Source: Candidatus Trichofilum aggregatum (lineage in GTDB: Bacteria > Chloroflexota > Anaerolineae > Promineifilales > Promineifilaceae). Taken from it: a DNA stretch of 24,191 bases. The stretch is from assembly GCA_016716885.1 (NCBI GenBank), contig JADJUV010000106.1, forward strand, positions 1-24,191. The letters are read 5' to 3'. The stretch's first letter is position 1. Each line of letters starts with the position of its first letter. The notes beneath the pieces were generated by a model. The model made no database searches, was not told the DNA's origin, and worked only from the letters and a program-made list of their open reading frames with translations. The translations under genes and the position numbers were made by a program. Positions 14,747 through 21,949 of the stretch are shown one piece after another.

Positions 14747-15310
14747 ATGGACACCATCGAAGCCCATGTTTGGGAATTTCCCACCTATGTGGAGATTGGG
14801 CCGGATGACAGTATAGAGGCTGTCCTTATTCATCTGGGCGAAGAGCGATTTATGGCCGAAACTGGCCTGAACGACCGGTTTCCTGAACATGGCCTTCGTT
14901 TTACCACGCCGGGCCACTACACCGATTTGCTGGCTCAAATTGAAGAGTTGCGCGACAAATTACGCCACATTGACGAAGAAGATATCCCTTATGAGAAGGC
15001 CGCCGAACTCTGGTATGAACTAATTTATCTGCCCACCGTGCACATCATTCGGGATTCCACTTTGCTCGATGACTTTCCCGGACGCACTGAAGGAGATATG
15101 TTTGTCTGGATGTTGACTCATCAGGATCAGCTAAGTGAAGCCTATGGCGAATTTGCCAATCTGGCCGATTTGGCGGCTTTGCTGGCGGAGCGGTATCGGG
15201 AAGGTAGCCTGGAAAAAGTAACCCGTCGCTTACGTGGGTTACTTGGGTTTGAGAGTCTGCCGCCGTTGGAGGGAATGATGGAGGTGGTGGATGAGTGGGG
15301 GAGAGACTGA
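14747..15310 (+). CDS. ParB-like/DUF4032-type protein, C-terminal part
   Basis: This 187-residue frame (from MDTIEAHVWEF) continues the protein broken at about 14714. It holds the last ParB-like strand (AHVWEFPTYVEIG), a region with FMAETGLNDRFPEHGLRFTTPGHY, a helix IEELRDKLRHID, then YEKAAELWYELIYLPTVHIIRDSTLLDDFPGRTEGDMFVWMLTHQ, a phrase typical of the family. In an unbroken form the protein would be about 318 residues from 14358. No ribosome site precedes 14747, so separate translation is doubtful. The stop is followed at once by a GAGACTGAGATTAAGAGA phrase repeat. The break destroys the ParB-like core motif if it is real. Confidence 0.75.
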   Translation: MDTIEAHVWEFPTYVEIGPDDSIEAVLIHLGEERFMAETGLNDRFPEHGLRFTTPGHYTDLLAQIEELRDKLRHIDEEDIPYEKAAELWYELIYLPTVHIIRDSTLLDDFPGRTEGDMFVWMLTHQDQLSEAYGEFANLADLAALLAERYREGSLEKVTRRLRGLLGFESLPPLEGMMEVVDEWGRD

Positions 15311-15450
15311 GATTAAGAGATTGAGAGACTGAGGGTACTCTGGAGGGGTGTACCAAGGGGGAACAGGAACTCAGTAGGAACTCTGGGAACTCTCGCCACT
15401 TTGCCACCTGCCACCTGCCACTCTGCCCCTCTGCCCCTCATTTCCGTAGG
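15304..15450. repeat. Intergenic phrase-repeat stretch
   Basis: Contains, in reverse, the AGTCTC/TCTTAATC phrases of the hairpin elements (15304-15333), the GGAACTC phrase three times (15363-15395), and doubled GCCACCT and CTGCCCCT phrases (15402-15440). No gene or clear promoter is visible. Confidence 0.55.
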
Positions 15451-15491
15451 CGACTTTAAACCGACTAACCTGAAATCTGAAGTTTAGCCCC

Positions 15492-16277
15492 ATGATTACT
15501 TTTAGCCGTTATAAACTCCATACTTTTCTCGCTTGCCAGCGGCGGTTTCAGTTGCGCTATGTGGACGATTTGCCCTGGCCGGTGGCGCCCCAACTGCCCC
15601 ATCAGGCTGAGGCCTTGGCGCATGGGGAGCAGTTTCATCGTCTGCTGGAACGGCATTTTTTGGGGCTGCCCACGGACGCGGCCGCGCTCCCTTCCCCCCT
15701 GCGCGAGTGGTGGCAAACCTGGCAGGGCCATGCCCCACCCCTACCCCCTGGACGCACCCTACCCGAATTTCGCCTGACAGTGCCCATCGGCCAGCATTTG
15801 CTCCTGGGCCGTTTTGACCTGCTCATCCTGGGAGAAAATAGCGCCCACATCTATGATTGGAAAACCGAACGTCGCCCCCGCTCTGCGGCCGCGTTGCGGG
15901 ATGACCTACAAACACGCCTCTACCTGGCCCTGGTGGCCGAAGGTACCAAAGCCATTCAGCCCCTTCAGCAGCCCATCCCCCTGGAGCAGATTCACCTGAC
16001 CTACTGGTTTGTGGAAGCCCCGGAAGCCAGTATCACCTTCACCTACAGCCCAGCCGAACACCAGCAAAATTGGGCCGAACTGACTGCCCTCGTCGCCCAA
16101 ATCGAAAGCCAAATGGCCGACCCCACCCCCTGGCCCCTCACACCTGATCTGAACGAATGTGCCCGTTGTGCCTACCAACTATTTTGTGCGCGGCCGCAAC
16201 CGGTCATCAAGTTGGATGAATGGTATGAAGAAGAAATGGCCGAGCCGAACGAGACGCTGGAGCCAGAATCACTGTGA
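15492..16277 (+). CDS. PD-(D/E)XK nuclease family protein (RecB/Cas4-like, with iron-sulfur cysteines)
   Basis: The 261-residue protein has the RecB-type nuclease pattern: Glu92 (PEFRL), Asp109 in LLLGRFDLLIL, and Asp122-x-Lys124 in IYDWKTE, followed by QTRLYLALV (140-148). Cys15 (TFLACQRRF) and three C-terminal cysteines, 223, 226 and 232 (NECARCAYQLFC), match the four-cysteine iron-sulfur clasp of AddB and Cas4 proteins. It probably cleaves or resects DNA in repair or a related process. No CRISPR array or cas gene is in the window, so a Cas4 role is not supported. It overlaps the next gene by four bases, so they form an operon. The start lacks a strong ribosome site but is fixed by the conserved N-terminal FSRYKLHTF. 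Confidence 0.88.
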   Translation: MITFSRYKLHTFLACQRRFQLRYVDDLPWPVAPQLPHQAEALAHGEQFHRLLERHFLGLPTDAAALPSPLREWWQTWQGHAPPLPPGRTLPEFRLTVPIGQHLLLGRFDLLILGENSAHIYDWKTERRPRSAAALRDDLQTRLYLALVAEGTKAIQPLQQPIPLEQIHLTYWFVEAPEASITFTYSPAEHQQNWAELTALVAQIESQMADPTPWPLTPDLNECARCAYQLFCARPQPVIKLDEWYEEEMAEPNETLEPESL

Positions 16278-17500
16278 AAGACCTGGATGATCTCGCCTTC
16301 GTGTTGAGCGAAGCCGGACAAACCCACCTGGCTCACCTGGCCGATACCCCCATCACTCCTCACAACCATCTCAACCTGGCTATGACCCTGCGCCAGACGC
16401 TGACGGCGGCTCAGGCTCAGGCGGTGCTAGAAACGGCGCTGTTACGCCAGCTCGCGGCCGCGAAATTCACCCGCGCTGCCCACATGTTTTTCACCCGGCC
16501 CGCCCTGGAACAAGCCTCTGGGGAAATCATCGCCACCTACCGGGCCGCTCGTTTTGGGCAGGCTGGCATCCAGACCATCGCCGACCTCGGCTGTAGCATC
16601 GGCGGTGACGCCCTGGCCTTAGCCGCGCAAGCCGAGGTGACGGGCGTAGAGTGGGATCCACTGCGGCTGGCTATGGCGCAGGAGAATGTGCGGGTTTATG
16701 GGCATGGAGCGCAGTTTCACCCACTTCAGGCAGACATTGCCGAACTGACCCCCTGGCCCGTGGATGCGGTCTTTTTTGATCCGGCACGGCGGGATGAACG
16801 GGGGCGGCGGTTCCATTCGGTGCAGGAATATCAGCCACCCCTGTCCATGCTGGATAAATGGTTGACGAAGGTAAAGGGCGCGGCCGCAAAGATTAGTCCC
16901 GGTGTAGATTATGCCGAAATTGCCCACCTGGACGCCGAAGTGGAGATTATCTCTGTCAATGGGGATGTGAAAGAGGCACTGCTCTGGTTTGGGGTGTTAC
17001 GCTCCACCGCCCAACGCCGGGCGACACTCCTGCCCAACGGGCACACCCTCACCGATGATGGCGTGAATGAACCAGTAGCCATCACGACACCAATGGCGTA
17101 TCTGTATGAGCCAGATGGAGCAGTCATTCGGGCCGGACTGGTAGAACCGCTGGCCCGACAAATCGGGGCCAACAAAATTGACCTGGAGATCGCCTACCTG
17201 ACCCATTCTCAGCCAGTAGAAACGCCGTTTGCCCGCTGTTTTGCCGTGCAGGATTTTTTCCCGTTCCAACTGAAGCAGTTACGCCACTATTTGCACGAAC
17301 GAGACATCGGCCAGGTGGTGATTAAGAAGCGTGGTTCCCCCATTGACCCGGATTATTTGCGCGGGCAGTTAAGATTACGCGGCCGCGAACAGGCCATCAT
17401 CTTTCTCACCCACATCCAGGGCCAACCCAGTATCATCATCGGGCAGGAACGAACCGTCGTCACTGAAAAAGAGACGGCTGGACATGGGGATCGGGGTTGA
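16274..17500 (+). CDS. Class I SAM methyltransferase with THUMP-like domain
   Basis: The 408-residue protein begins with a GTG at 16274 that overlaps the nuclease stop (GTGA), implying coupled translation. Domains: a helical N-terminal region; a Rossmann methyltransferase core with motif I IADLGCSIGGDALALA (102-117), acidic VTGVEWDP (122-129) and motif IV DAVFFDPARRDERGRR (164-179); and a C-terminal THUMP-like domain ending IGQVVIKKRGSPIDPDYLRGQLRLRG. Proteins of this build are predicted RNA or nucleic-acid methyltransferases; the substrate is unknown. Pairing with a nuclease is suggestive of a nucleic-acid role but may be only operon convenience. Its last 41 bases overlap the convergent glycosidase gene. 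Confidence 0.87.
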   Translation: MKDLDDLAFVLSEAGQTHLAHLADTPITPHNHLNLAMTLRQTLTAAQAQAVLETALLRQLAAAKFTRAAHMFFTRPALEQASGEIIATYRAARFGQAGIQTIADLGCSIGGDALALAAQAEVTGVEWDPLRLAMAQENVRVYGHGAQFHPLQADIAELTPWPVDAVFFDPARRDERGRRFHSVQEYQPPLSMLDKWLTKVKGAAAKISPGVDYAEIAHLDAEVEIISVNGDVKEALLWFGVLRSTAQRRATLLPNGHTLTDDGVNEPVAITTPMAYLYEPDGAVIRAGLVEPLARQIGANKIDLEIAYLTHSQPVETPFARCFAVQDFFPFQLKQLRHYLHERDIGQVVIKKRGSPIDPDYLRGQLRLRGREQAIIFLTHIQGQPSIIIGQERTVVTEKETAGHGDRG

Positions 17501-18785
17501 TGGTACCCGAATAACGCAGGATCGCGGCCGCGTCCGGGATCGCCACTTCACCATCACGCACCTGCACCATCCGGCCACTCAACACATCCACATACTCCCC
17601 ATCAGCCAGTGGCGTAGCCACCACATCTACCACCCCAGCCACATTAAACACCCCCCACAAACCCGCTCCATCCCCCTGCCACATAGCCGTAATCGCTGGT
17701 TCCGCCCGCAGCACCGTAAATTGTCCCTGCACCTGCGCCGGGTCTTTCTTCAGTTGACCTAACCGGGTCAGGAACGGTTGTAACGAGTACTCCCCCCAAA
17801 TAACTTTGTCGGTCTCAAACAGGCTGGGTGTGTGGCTGTTTTCCGCTTCCTGCCCCCCATAAATGAGAAAAGGGCCATCGTTAAACGCCTGAAAAGCCGT
17901 CCAGGCCAGCGCCTGATCATAGCTGGGTGCCCGCTTCATGATGCGCAGCTGATCGTGGTTCTCCACACAACGCATCTTCACCAGATGGGCCGGATAAATG
18001 CCCCGCTGAAACCACAACGCCGATAAATACAGGGGCACAAAAGTCGGATCGGCTACCGCTTTTTCGTACAACGGCCAGATATCATAATCATAGGAAAGGT
18101 CGAAGGCGGTATGAATTTCACCATCAGACCAGCCAGTCAGCCCTCGCCGCCGCCGGTCAATGATAAAACTGGTATGCACCGATTCGGCCAACCAGATGAC
18201 CTCTGGTTTCACCTGTGCAACCGCCTCACGCGCCTGTTGCCACAACCCCAAAGGCACTATGGACGCCACATCACAACGAAAACCATCCACCCCCAATTCA
18301 ACCCATTGTTTCAGCGTCTCAATCTGGTATTCCCACAGGGCCGGATCATCATACCGCAGGTCAATCACATCGCTCCACTCGGGAACCGTGGTGATGGGAC
18401 GTCCCTCAGCATCATGGTGATACCATTCCGGGTGCTCCCGGAGCAGATGAGCATCCGGGGATGTGTGGTTATAAACCACATCAATCATCACCTTCAGCCC
18501 TAAAGCGTGGGCATATTGGCATAGCAGTTTGAACTCCTCTTTCGTGCCATACTCCGGGTTGACCTCCCGGTAATTACTGATGGCATAGGGGCTACCCAAT
18601 GTGCCCTTGCGCTTGACTGTGCCAATGGGATGGATGGGCATGAACCAGATGACATCTACACCCATCTCACGGATGCGGGGTAAGTCAGCCACCACTTCGG
18701 CAAAAGTGCCATTACGTCCATGATTACGGACATAAATTTCATAAATGACCAGATTACGAATAGATGATGGGGTGTCTAAAGCCAT
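17460..18785 (-). CDS. GH13 alpha-amylase family glycosidase
   Basis: The 441-residue enzyme starts at the ATG 18783-18785, with TAGGA upstream; an in-frame extension to 18842 runs into repeat DNA. GH13 regions are complete: DVVYNH (102-107), GFRCDVA with nucleophile Asp172, LAES with acid/base Glu201, and VENHD with Asp278. The IWFMPIHPIG and SPYAISNYREVNPEYG segments are typical of the N-terminal barrel. No signal peptide is seen, so it acts on internal alpha-glucans, maltodextrins or trehalose-related sugars; the exact specificity cannot be set. A small beta domain (about 365-430) follows the barrel. It contains one NotI-type palindrome (17524), and its 3' end overlaps the methyltransferase gene. 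Confidence 0.92.
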   Translation of the reverse strand: MALDTPSSIRNLVIYEIYVRNHGRNGTFAEVVADLPRIREMGVDVIWFMPIHPIGTVKRKGTLGSPYAISNYREVNPEYGTKEEFKLLCQYAHALGLKVMIDVVYNHTSPDAHLLREHPEWYHHDAEGRPITTVPEWSDVIDLRYDDPALWEYQIETLKQWVELGVDGFRCDVASIVPLGLWQQAREAVAQVKPEVIWLAESVHTSFIIDRRRRGLTGWSDGEIHTAFDLSYDYDIWPLYEKAVADPTFVPLYLSALWFQRGIYPAHLVKMRCVENHDQLRIMKRAPSYDQALAWTAFQAFNDGPFLIYGGQEAENSHTPSLFETDKVIWGEYSLQPFLTRLGQLKKDPAQVQGQFTVLRAEPAITAMWQGDGAGLWGVFNVAGVVDVVATPLADGEYVDVLSGRMVQVRDGEVAIPDAAAILRYSGTINPDPHVQPSLFQ

Positions 18786-18945
18786 GATATTCCTACGAAA
18801 ATAAGTTTCGAGTGGCGAGTTCCTACGAAAGTAACGAACCACAGAGACGCCGAGAACGCAGAGAAAAGAAAAATCTGTGTAAATCTGCGAAATCTGTGGT
18901 TAAAACTTTCATTCCTCTTGGTAAAGCTCCTTCAGGCCATCTCCT
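18786..18945. repeat. Intergenic ACAGAG-type repeat with inverted arms
   Basis: AACCACAGA (18837-18845) and TCTGTGGTT (18893-18901) flank an ACAGAGACGCCGAGAACGCAG stretch, a widespread bacterial repeat type. TTCCTACGAAA occurs twice (18790, 18820). Confidence 0.6.
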
Positions 18946-19311
18946 CTAAATTGCTTCAATAAACTCAACCCGGTTGCCAAACGGATCACGAAACTCGAAA
19001 CGATTGTAACCAGGAATGGGGACGGAGTCCGCCACTTTCAAACCATACGCCGTGATTTTTTCTTGCCAATGCCACACACCTTGCACGGCATAAGCGATGT
19101 GGGCTTTGGTGGCCCGACGATCAACACCGTCCTCTGTGCCCACATGAACTTGATGCTCTCCAATTTGTAACCAAAACCCGCCGCGTCCTTGCAGGGAGTC
19201 AGGTTTTTCCACTTCCGTCAGGCCCAAGAAATCACAATAGAACGCTTTGGCTTCAGCCTCGGCTCCTTTGGGTATAGTGATTTGAACGTGATGAATCGCT
19301 TGAATGGACAT
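18946..19311 (-). CDS. VOC family (glyoxalase/dioxygenase fold) protein
   Basis: The 121-residue protein begins at the ATG 19309-19311, preceded by AGGAG seven bases upstream; a longer frame to 19356 is not needed. It has the paired beta-alpha-beta-beta-beta layout: IHHVQITIPKGAEAEAKAFYCDFLGL, GFWLQIGEHQVHVGTED, then HIAYAVQGVWHWQEKITAYG and RFEFRDPFGNRVEFIEAI. The first His, the His near KAHIAY and the final Glu are in the positions of metal ligands in this superfamily. The substrate cannot be told; members include glyoxalases, fosfomycin-resistance enzymes and dioxygenases. It stands alone, between repeats on both sides. Confidence 0.9.
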   Translation of the reverse strand: MSIQAIHHVQITIPKGAEAEAKAFYCDFLGLTEVEKPDSLQGRGGFWLQIGEHQVHVGTEDGVDRRATKAHIAYAVQGVWHWQEKITAYGLKVADSVPIPGYNRFEFRDPFGNRVEFIEAI

Positions 19312-19320
19312 AATAACTCC

Positions 19321-19425
19321 TGGGAGGGGGTAGAGTGGAAAGGTGCAGAGTGCCAAGGTGCAGAGTGGCAGAGTGGCAAGTTCCTAAAGTTCCTACAGTT
19401 CCCAGAGTTCCTAGAATCCCTCTGA
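19321..19425. repeat. Intergenic AAGGTGCAGAGTGGC and AGTTCCT phrase repeats
   Basis: AGTGGAAAGGTGCAGAGTG and related phrases are iterated (19334-19377), then AGTTCCTA-type units (19378-19412). This is upstream of the VOC gene and downstream of lysE-like gene's stop. Confidence 0.6.
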
Positions 19426-19435
19426 GTCCCTCTCC

Positions 19436-20071
19436 TCAGTTGAATAACCTGAGCAACCCAGTCACCAACTGGTAAAGACCGAAAACGAACAGGGCCAGTA
19501 CGGAAAAGAGGCTGAGAATCTGGTTAATTCGGGGGTTTATTTGGCCGGTTTTGCCGAAGAAAATGATAAACAGCACTAAGCCTGCCACAAAGGTGATATA
19601 AAAGCCGAGCAAAAGGGCTAACGCTTGAAAGGGGGAAACAGCCCAGGCTTGCAATAAACGCGGGCCGAGTATCGTTCCCCAAACGATGTAGGGATTGGGG
19701 TTGAGCAGGTTCATGGTGACGGCTTTGCTCAGCACTTGCCAGGGGGTGGTGAAGGTAGATGGATTCGCGGCCGCGGCCCCCCTTCCCTCTTGCCGTTGCC
19801 TTAAACCCTGCCAGCCCCCCACACCCAAATACAAAATAAACAACCCGCCCCCAATCTGGATCAGACTCAACACCCAGGATGGCAGGTTTGTCAATACCAG
19901 GAGCACAAAAACAATAATAGGGCCATCACTGATCACTGGAGCCAACGCCGCCAACGCCGTGCGCCGCCAGCCCAAAGCCAACGCCTGCGAAATATAAAAC
20001 GCTTGCAATGGCCCTGGATTGCCCACCGCCGTAAACGCCATGCCCACCCCAAAGAGAAAATCAACCCACAT
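19436..20071 (-). CDS. LysE/RhtB family amino-acid exporter
   Basis: About 211 residues from the ATG at 20069-20071; a GTG at 20089 would add six. The LysE signature is clear: FLFGVGMAFTAVGNPGPLQAFYISQALALGWRRTALAALAPVISDGPI, then six hydrophobic helices in all, including VLSLIQIGGGLFILYLGVGG and the KAVTMNLLNPNPYIVWGTILGP segment. These inner-membrane proteins export amino acids or related small molecules; the substrate here is unknown. No ribosome site precedes 20071, but TGATACAAT (an extended -10) ends 8 bases before it, which suggests a leaderless transcript. One NotI-type palindrome (19767) falls in a non-conserved Ala-rich loop, REGRGAAAANPS. Confidence 0.92.
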   Translation of the reverse strand: MWVDFLFGVGMAFTAVGNPGPLQAFYISQALALGWRRTALAALAPVISDGPIIVFVLLVLTNLPSWVLSLIQIGGGLFILYLGVGGWQGLRQRQEGRGAAAANPSTFTTPWQVLSKAVTMNLLNPNPYIVWGTILGPRLLQAWAVSPFQALALLLGFYITFVAGLVLFIIFFGKTGQINPRINQILSLFSVLALFVFGLYQLVTGLLRLFN

Positions 20072-20079
20072 AGGGGCGA

Positions 20080-20087
20080 ATTGTATC
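20080..20087 (-). promoter_or_regulatory. Candidate extended -10 of the LysE gene
   Basis: On the minus strand TGATACAAT reads as extended -10 (TG-N-TACAAT), with TACAAT at 20085-20080, 8 bases before the ATG at 20071. If used, the mRNA starts at or within a few bases of the start codon. Confidence 0.4.
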
Positions 20088-20160
20088 ACGGCCTCTACTT
20101 TTGAACGCCAAACCCCAGAGGTTTTCAGTACGCCATTTCTTGAACCAGATGCCCCCCACC

Positions 20161-20184
20161 CCTAACCCGCCCCCAGGGGCGGGG
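20161..20184. repeat. CCCGCCCC/GGGGCGGG hairpin, half of the composite repeat
   Basis: CTAACCCGCCCC-CA-GGGGCGGGG matches one end of the composite elements at 3239 and 22108, here without the rest. It lies in the divergent lysE-gltX gap, which otherwise shows only the promoter features. Confidence 0.65.
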
Positions 20185-20263
20185 AATTTTCTAAGGGCCG
20201 TTTTGAGGAAACTGTGATTTCCCTGGCCCAACTTCGGCAAAAAGTTCAACCTGCCCCACACCT

Positions 20264-20271
20264 GCTATAAT
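20264..20271 (+). promoter_or_regulatory. Candidate extended -10 of gltX
   Basis: TGCTATAAT ends 32 bases before the gltX ATG; TG-N-TATAAT is a perfect extended -10. A -35 is weak. GAGGT at 20293-20297 is the ribosome site. Confidence 0.55.
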
Positions 20272-20303
20272 TGCCTCAACTTTTCTTCTAATGAGGTAAT
20301 TCT

Positions 20304-21782
20304 ATGACTGTTCGCGTTCGTTTTGCCCCGAGTCCTACGGGTTATTTGCACATTGGCGGAGCACGCACCGCTCTTTTTAACTGGATGTTCGCCCGCAAAC
20401 ATGGCGGCGTTTTTATTCTGCGTATCGAAGACACGGATCAAAAGCGCACCGTTAAAGGAGCCGTGGATGTGATTATGAACGGTTTACGCTGGATGGGGTT
20501 GGATTGGGACGAAGGGCCAGACGTGGGCGGACCGGTGGGGCCGTATGTACAGACCCAACGAGCTACTTTGTACCGCCAATGGGCTGACTGGTTACTACAA
20601 AACGGCCACGCGTACAAATGTTTTTGTAGCGAAAAAGAGTTGACCGAGATGCGGCAGACGCAAAAGGCCAACAAACTCCCCATTGGTTATGATCGCCGCT
20701 GCCGCCATCTGACCCCGGCGCAGGTGGCCGCAAAAGAAGCGGCGGGTCAGACATACGTGGTGCGGTTTAAGATGAAACTTGAGGGGGACACCACCTTTCA
20801 TGATGCCATCCGGGGCAACATCCGTTTTGCCAACAAGCAGGTGCAGGACAACGTTCTGCTCAAATCGGATGGGCTACCGACTTACCACCTGGCTAATGTG
20901 GTAGATGATCATTTCATGGAAATAACCCACATCATGCGGGCCGACGAATGGATCAGCACGGCTCCCTTGCACGTTAATCTATATGAGGCTTTTGGCTGGC
21001 AAATGCCTATTTTGGGCCATCTCCCCGTTATTTTGAACCCTAGCGGCAAGGGCAAACTGAGCAAACGCACACAAGCGTTTAACGATGATGGCACCCAGGT
21101 GTTGGTAAAGGTGCAGGAATTCCAGGAAGCCGGTTATTTGCCCCAGGCGCTCAACAATTTCCTGGCTAACGTCGGCTGGCAATCGGGCACAGATGAGGAG
21201 AAATTCACCATCGAATCGGCCATACCTAAGTTCCGGCTAGAAGACGTGAACCCGGCGCCCTCGCGCTTGCCTTATAGCAAGTTAGACTGGTTAAATGGGC
21301 AGTATATTCAGGAGATGGAGACGTTGGATTTGGCGCTGGCCCTTAAGCCGCTCCTGGACAAAGCTGGCTATGAGGTGAATGCTGAGGCGTTGCTGGCGGT
21401 GGCTCCGGCCCTGCGGCCGCGAATCAAACGTTTACCTGAGGCAATTCCCTTTCTACAATTCCTATTTGAAGAGCAACCACTGGCCCTGTCCAAGGAGCAA
21501 CTGGTACACAAAAACCTGCCAGAAACCGCGGCCGCATCTGCCTTTCATGACACCCTGGCCTTCCTGCAAACCATCCAGCCCTACACCATCGAAACGTTAT
21601 CCGAAGGGTTACGCCAGATCGGTGAAAAACATACCACCAATGGCAAAGCCGGGCCGTTTTTAGGCGTTCTGCGCCTGGCAGTCACCGGGCAGGACGTGTC
21701 GCCGCCGCTGTTTGAGTCACTCTATGCGCTGGGTCGCGGCCGCGGCATCGCCCGCCTGCAAGAGATCATTGCTCTATTCTAA
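20304..21782 (+). CDS. gltX: Glutamyl-tRNA synthetase (class I)
   Basis: GluRS charges tRNA-Glu with glutamate. The 492-residue protein has PSPTGYLHIGGARTALFN (HIGH motif at 16-19), RIEDTD, and GKLSKRTQ (KMSKS motif, 251-255). Cys106, Cys108, Cys133 and His135 (CFC...CRH) match the zinc site of E. coli GluRS. A C-terminal helical anticodon-binding region follows (about 320-492). GAGGT seven bases before the ATG supports the start. A tRNA-Gln(CTG) gene with its terminator lies 52 bases downstream, which makes a non-discriminating role (forming Glu-tRNA-Gln for GatCAB) worth testing; the sequence alone does not show it. Three NotI-type palindromes (21413, 21528, 21736) fall in three different reading frames. 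Confidence 0.96.
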   Translation: MTVRVRFAPSPTGYLHIGGARTALFNWMFARKHGGVFILRIEDTDQKRTVKGAVDVIMNGLRWMGLDWDEGPDVGGPVGPYVQTQRATLYRQWADWLLQNGHAYKCFCSEKELTEMRQTQKANKLPIGYDRRCRHLTPAQVAAKEAAGQTYVVRFKMKLEGDTTFHDAIRGNIRFANKQVQDNVLLKSDGLPTYHLANVVDDHFMEITHIMRADEWISTAPLHVNLYEAFGWQMPILGHLPVILNPSGKGKLSKRTQAFNDDGTQVLVKVQEFQEAGYLPQALNNFLANVGWQSGTDEEKFTIESAIPKFRLEDVNPAPSRLPYSKLDWLNGQYIQEMETLDLALALKPLLDKAGYEVNAEALLAVAPALRPRIKRLPEAIPFLQFLFEEQPLALSKEQLVHKNLPETAAASAFHDTLAFLQTIQPYTIETLSEGLRQIGEKHTTNGKAGPFLGVLRLAVTGQDVSPPLFESLYALGRGRGIARLQEIIALF

Positions 21783-21834
21783 CCTCGTCCCGGTTTGCCA
21801 GACCGATCAGCCCATGCTAAAATATGCCTCGCTT

Positions 21835-21905
21835 TGCGGGATAGTTTAATGGTAGAACGGGTGACTCTGACTCACTTAGTCTTGGTTCGAATCCAGGTCC
21901 CGCAG
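21835..21905 (+). tRNA. tRNA-Gln (anticodon CTG)
   Basis: Folding by eye gives a full cloverleaf: acceptor TGCGGGA with TCCCGCA (7 bp), D stem GTTT with GAAC, anticodon stem GGTGA with TCACT and loop CTCTGAC holding CTG, and T arm CTTGG-TTCGAAT-CCAGG. Discriminator is G73. The CCA end is not encoded. The U1-A72 pair is the feature that bacterial GatCAB uses to recognise tRNA-Gln, so it fits the transamidation route. Confidence 0.93.
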
Positions 21906-21908
21906 TCA

Positions 21909-21940
21909 AAAAAAGCGTTCCCCCCGGGGAACGCTTTTTT
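21909..21940 (+). terminator. Intrinsic terminator after tRNA-Gln
   Basis: GCGTTCCCC (21915-21923) pairs with GGGGAACGC (21926-21934) across a 2-base loop and is followed by T6. Flanking A and T runs make it potentially bidirectional. It starts four bases after the tRNA and would end the gltX-tRNA transcript. Confidence 0.9.
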
Positions 21941-21949
21941 ATTTTCATT

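Noticed and set aside
15492..16277. Cas4 of a CRISPR-Cas system
   Set aside because: The fold and cysteines fit Cas4, AddB and other nucleases alike; there is no array with regular spacers and no other cas gene in the window.
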